From Pirellulaceae bacterium (GTDB lineage Bacteria; Planctomycetota; Planctomycetia; Pirellulales; Pirellulaceae): DNA of 36,861 nt. Where the stretch lies: positions 1 through 36,861 of the forward strand of contig JAKVBZ010000012.1 in assembly GCA_022448645.1 (NCBI GenBank), in the 5' to 3' direction. The notes beneath the pieces were generated by a model. The model did not search any database. It was not told the DNA's origin and saw only the letters and a list, made by a program, of their open reading frames with translations. Numbering within the stretch: position 1 is the stretch's first letter; the number at the start of each line of letters is the position of its first letter. Of this stretch, positions 33,890 to 36,861 are shown piece by piece. The translations under genes were made by a program, and so were the position numbers.

Positions 33890-34945
33890 ATGTCTTTCCA
33901 AATGTGCCGCCGAAATTGGCTCGGCATGGCTGCCGGCTCAGTAGCTGCAGGTACGGGGCTATTAGGTCCCTTGAATCCTCCTCTTCGTGCTGCTAACTAC
34001 GAACCAGCATGGGACAAGTCGATTGACCAAGGTTTACAGTGGATCGCAAACACTCAGTCGCGGTTGGGGCACTGGACTGCTGGGAACTATCCTGCCGCGA
34101 TGACGGCTCTAGCCGGAACCGCTTTGCTCTGCTCAGGATCTACGACGACGCAAGGACCATACGCCAAGTACATTCGTCGAGCTGTCGATTATTTGTCAAG
34201 TAAGGCTCGAAAGAATGGGTTGATCGGCAATCCATTGCGGGATAACCGATATACCTACGGGCACGGATTCTCCATGCTGTTTCTTTCGCAAGTTCTCGGT
34301 GAAGAGGAAGATTTGGAACGACGTCACGAACTGATTGACTTGCTCACCCAAGCAGTTCAATTCAGTGGGCAGGCCCAGACATCTTCGGGGGGTTGGGGTT
34401 ATGTAAGCGCCAAAGACGGTAGTAATTTTGACGAAGGGTCAACCACCATTACTCAGGTGCAAGGATTAAGAGGTTGTCGTAATGCTGGGATACCTGTTTC
34501 GGCGGAGGTTATCGAGAAAGCTAGGAAATATATCTATCGCTGTAAGAACGCGGATGGAGGCATTTCTTACAGTTCTCGAAATCGTGGGACGTCGCGACCA
34601 GCCATCACGGCAGCTGCGTTGGCGACACTTTACAATGCAGGTGACTACGACAGCCAGCACGTGCCCGACATGTTCGCCTATTGCAAGAAAAACCTTTATC
34701 CCATCACGGATCAAAATCGGTCCTTCGGGCACTGGCATTATACTTACTTGTACTATTCCCAAGTAGTTTATCGTCAAGGAGCCAGTGAGTGGGAGGTTTT
34801 TCGGAATAAATTGTATAACCGGATTGTTAGTGAACAACAAACCAATGGATCCTGGTTGGGCAACATCGGTCCCATCTATGTGACCGCAATCAATTTGATC
34901 GTCTTACAGCTCGATCGTGCGTACCTGCCGATTTTTCAACGATGA
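33890..34945 (+). CDS. Tat-exported alpha/alpha-toroid protein (prenyltransferase/squalene-cyclase-like repeats)
   Basis: I choose ATG 33890 (351 residues) because AAGGA lies 8 bases upstream; an ATG 9 bases earlier touches that site. The leader MCRRNWLGMAAGSVAAGTG has a twin-arginine pattern (RRNWLG) and then a hydrophobic run, so export in folded form is likely. The mature part repeats helix pairs with QW-like glycine blocks: GHWTAGNYPAAMTALAGTAL, GGWGYVSAKDGSNFDEGSTT, GGISYSSRNRGTSRPAITAA and GSWLGNIGPIYVTAINLIVL. These match the prenyltransferase/squalene-oxidase repeat superfamily. The catalytic DxDD of squalene-hopene cyclases is not visible and the protein is half their length, so a binding role is more likely than cyclisation. 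It is convergent with cobA-hemD. Confidence 0.8.
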   Translation: MSFQMCRRNWLGMAAGSVAAGTGLLGPLNPPLRAANYEPAWDKSIDQGLQWIANTQSRLGHWTAGNYPAAMTALAGTALLCSGSTTTQGPYAKYIRRAVDYLSSKARKNGLIGNPLRDNRYTYGHGFSMLFLSQVLGEEEDLERRHELIDLLTQAVQFSGQAQTSSGGWGYVSAKDGSNFDEGSTTITQVQGLRGCRNAGIPVSAEVIEKARKYIYRCKNADGGISYSSRNRGTSRPAITAAALATLYNAGDYDSQHVPDMFAYCKKNLYPITDQNRSFGHWHYTYLYYSQVVYRQGASEWEVFRNKLYNRIVSEQQTNGSWLGNIGPIYVTAINLIVLQLDRAYLPIFQR

Positions 34946-34959
34946 TCGATAGCGTAGAT

Positions 34960-36480
34960 TCAATCTTCTGCTTGTAAAATTGCTTTTACCATACCATCAA
35001 TGGTGTAGTCGGCTGCTTCGGCTGTCGGTTCGATGTGCAGTTCACGCAATGTATTGCTCGTCACTGGGCTGATGCTTGCCAGACGAGCCTTTTGCAGGTC
35101 TTCACCGAATAGTGCGACGAGGCTTCGTGCGATCGCGGAACTGGTAACCGTCACCCAGTCAAACCGACCAGCTGCTATGTGATCGGCAATCTGCCGGTCC
35201 GGCGTTTCAAGGTCCGTGCTGCAATAGACGACAACCTGCTTTACTTCGGCTGCAACCTGTTGGAGCCGCTCGGCCAATACTTCGCGACCTCGACTGGCAC
35301 GCAACAACAAGACCCGTTTGTCTGAGACTTCCTTTGATAATGATTCTGCGAGAGCCTCGGCGCGGTATTCGTCAGGGATAAGATCGCAACGCAAATGAAA
35401 TCGGCGTAATTCATTGGCAGTGCTGGGGCCAATGCAGGCGAGTTGTGTGTGTCCCAACCGTCGCAAATCGTGGCCTAAATCGGAGAGCCGTTGCAGGAAA
35501 AAACGAACGCCGTTGGCACTCGAAAATACAAGCCAGTCGAAATCACAAAGGCGTTCAATGACTTTGTCAACCTCGTCCCAATCATCAGGTGGATGGATGG
35601 CAATCGCTGGTTGGACGAATACGTTAGCACCCAATGAAGTAAGGCGTTGACGTAGCGGAGTGGCTTGGTCTGCGGGGCGAGTGATCAAGATTCGTTGGCC
35701 GAAAAGCGGTCGTTCCTCAAACCAGGATGTCGCCGAGGGGAGTTGAGCCACTTCGCCAATGATGACGATGATAGGGGGACGAAGTTTTCTCGGAGTCTGC
35801 AGGAGTTCTGCTAATTCAGACAATTGGCAACGAACGATTATTTGGTCCGGCCAACTGCAGCGGCGAATGATCGCGACAGGCGTGTCTGGAGATTTGCCTG
35901 CCTTCAGTAGTTCGCTTGTCCAATCTGGTGCAGTGGTAACTCCCATGTAGATGACCAACGTGCCTGGGAACTTGGCCAATGCAGCATAGTCGACCCGTGA
36001 CGAAGGCTTCCCTGACTCTTCGTGCCCCGTGACTAGAGCGACGGCAGAAGCCAACTGGCGATGAGTTACCGGAATCCCCGCGAAGCTGCTGGCTGCCAGA
36101 GCAGCTGTAATTCCAGGTACGATCTCCAAGGGAATCCCAGCAGATTCGAGCGCCTCAATTTCTTCCGTCGCTCTTGCAAATACGGCAGGGTCCCCACCCT
36201 TCAAGCGAACCACCGTCCGGCCTGCCTGGGCGGCGTCGATCATTTGTTGATGGATTTCAGTTTGAGTCCAGATCCGGCCCTGACCGTGCCGCCCTAGACA
36301 GATTCGTTCAGCCTCACCCGCTGCGTGGACAAGAATCTCGGGATTGACCAAGTAGTCGTACAATATCACGTCGGCTTGGCGCAGGCATTCCACGGCCCGT
36401 AAAGTCACCAGTTCTGGGTCACCAGGACCCGCGCCAACCAAATAAACCGTTCCAGGTGGTCTTTTCGGGTGAGTAGCCAT
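34960..36480 (-). CDS. cobA-hemD: Fused uroporphyrinogen-III C-methyltransferase / uroporphyrinogen-III synthase
   Basis: The single 506-residue protein joins two tetrapyrrole enzymes. Residues about 8-250 are SUMT (CobA), which methylates uroporphyrinogen III at C2 and C7 toward sirohaem and cobalamin; blocks are VYLVGAGPGDPELVTLRA, LYDYLVNPEIL, VVRLKGGDPAVFAR and IVPGITAALAASSFAGIPVTHR. Residues about 262-506 are HemD, which closes hydroxymethylbilane to uroporphyrinogen III; blocks are RILITRPADQATPLRQRL, DWLVFSSANGVRFFL, LACIGPSTANELR, KRVLLLRASRGREVL and DWVTVTSSAIARSL. Such fusions are known in Firmicutes, planctomycetes and others. The ATG at 36480 begins MATHPKRPPG. No hemC or hemB lies beside it in the window and no cobalamin riboswitch was recognised upstream. 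Confidence 0.95.
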   Translation of the reverse strand: MATHPKRPPGTVYLVGAGPGDPELVTLRAVECLRQADVILYDYLVNPEILVHAAGEAERICLGRHGQGRIWTQTEIHQQMIDAAQAGRTVVRLKGGDPAVFARATEEIEALESAGIPLEIVPGITAALAASSFAGIPVTHRQLASAVALVTGHEESGKPSSRVDYAALAKFPGTLVIYMGVTTAPDWTSELLKAGKSPDTPVAIIRRCSWPDQIIVRCQLSELAELLQTPRKLRPPIIVIIGEVAQLPSATSWFEERPLFGQRILITRPADQATPLRQRLTSLGANVFVQPAIAIHPPDDWDEVDKVIERLCDFDWLVFSSANGVRFFLQRLSDLGHDLRRLGHTQLACIGPSTANELRRFHLRCDLIPDEYRAEALAESLSKEVSDKRVLLLRASRGREVLAERLQQVAAEVKQVVVYCSTDLETPDRQIADHIAAGRFDWVTVTSSAIARSLVALFGEDLQKARLASISPVTSNTLRELHIEPTAEAADYTIDGMVKAILQAED

Positions 36481-36641
36481 AAGGGTACGCTCATCGGCTC
36501 GGTAGTGTTAAATACCGTTGGCCTTGGAGGGTCAACATAAGTAGAATTCCAGTATCAGTGTAGCTAAAAACGAATGCCTCATGGGGGGCGTCACGTCGAT
36601 ACCTCAAAGAATTCATTAAGTTCGGTTTAGAAATTTTAACG

Positions 36642-36861
36642 ATGTCAGACGAAGTTCCATTGAACGAAATTGACGGTCCTATAGTACCACCGGTCTCTCC
36701 GACTCTTCGCAAACGCTTGCAGAAGTGTTTTGACCATGGCCAAAATCTGATGCAGCAGGATAAGTATGACCACGACTACGCGAACACCATGTTTACCGAA
36801 TGCGTGGCTAACGATCCCGGAAATCCTGTCTACTTGGACGCTTTTCTCGAAAACCTGCAGC
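36642..36861 (+). CDS. N-terminal part of a probable TPR-type protein (cut at window edge)
   Basis: From ATG 36642 the frame is open to the window end (73 codons). The product begins MSDEVPLNEIDGP, then LRKRLQKCFDHGQNLMQQ, DKYDHDYANTMFTECVANDP, GNPVYLDAFLENLQ. The helix-turn-helix spacing with ANDPGNPVYLDAF is typical of a tetratricopeptide repeat, and the start resembles TPR proteins I associate with planctomycetes. The rest is missing, so domains beyond the first repeat are unknown. It is divergent from cobA-hemD. Confidence 0.6.
   Translation, partial: MSDEVPLNEIDGPIVPPVSPTLRKRLQKCFDHGQNLMQQDKYDHDYANTMFTECVANDPGNPVYLDAFLENLQ

Overview
The window looks like chromosomal DNA from a planctomycete, most likely a Pirellulales-type marine or freshwater relative of Rhodopirellula. 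No rRNA or marker tree was available. The inference rests on gene content and style: a McsA/McsB arginine-kinase pair outside a ctsR-clpC operon, a CobA-HemD fusion, an addB-addA pair of divergent type, a von Willebrand factor A protein with one N-terminal membrane segment, a Tat-type leader on an alpha/alpha-toroid protein, many single-gene transcription units, and frequent GTG/TTG starts. It is mostly housekeeping DNA. There is no phage, insertion sequence, CRISPR array, tRNA or rRNA that I can support.

Layout. 1-4184 (minus): xanthine dehydrogenase operon xdhA-xdhB-xdhC, with xdhC cut by the window edge. 4464-5624: Ser/Thr kinase. 5856-11968: addB-addA recombination nuclease/helicase operon with a 4-base overlap. 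12530-13108: LysM membrane protein, convergent with an exported alpha/beta-hydrolase-fold protein. 14479-16524: vWA membrane protein, convergent with a lipoprotein; behind the lipoprotein lies a decayed DUF2752-like gene. 17849-20216 (minus): rny then ymdB, a linked RNA-decay/phosphoesterase pair. 20217-21480: a 1.26-kb gap rich in inverted repeats plus an 18-bp tandem repeat, and the least explained stretch here. 21481-22554: tilS. 22679-24758 (minus): zinc-ribbon protein, membrane-anchored nuclease-fold protein lacking its catalytic residues, and leuB. 25292-26894: HNH endonuclease convergent with a metallo-beta-lactamase-fold hydrolase. 27161-28660: trpE, divergent from mcsA-mcsB (28905-30615). 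mcsB meets coaD tail to tail on a shared CTAG. 31295-34945: class V PLP enzyme, small two-helix membrane protein, secreted-looking hypothetical protein and exported toroid protein. 34960-36480: cobA-hemD. The right edge holds the start of a gene of the kind often annotated as a TPR protein.

Functional links visible from order are: purine catabolism (xdhABC), double-strand-break processing (addBA), RNA turnover (rny-ymdB), protein arginine phosphorylation (mcsAB), and isolated biosynthetic genes (leuB, trpE, coaD, cobA-hemD, tilS). Several genes carry changes at residues normally diagnostic for their family (hydrolase nucleophile, SNase catalytic set, AddB Walker A and iron-sulfur cysteines, McsB RDxxRA motif, YmdB metal ligand). 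These, with the structured gap at 20.35-21.09 kb, are the main points worth a second look.
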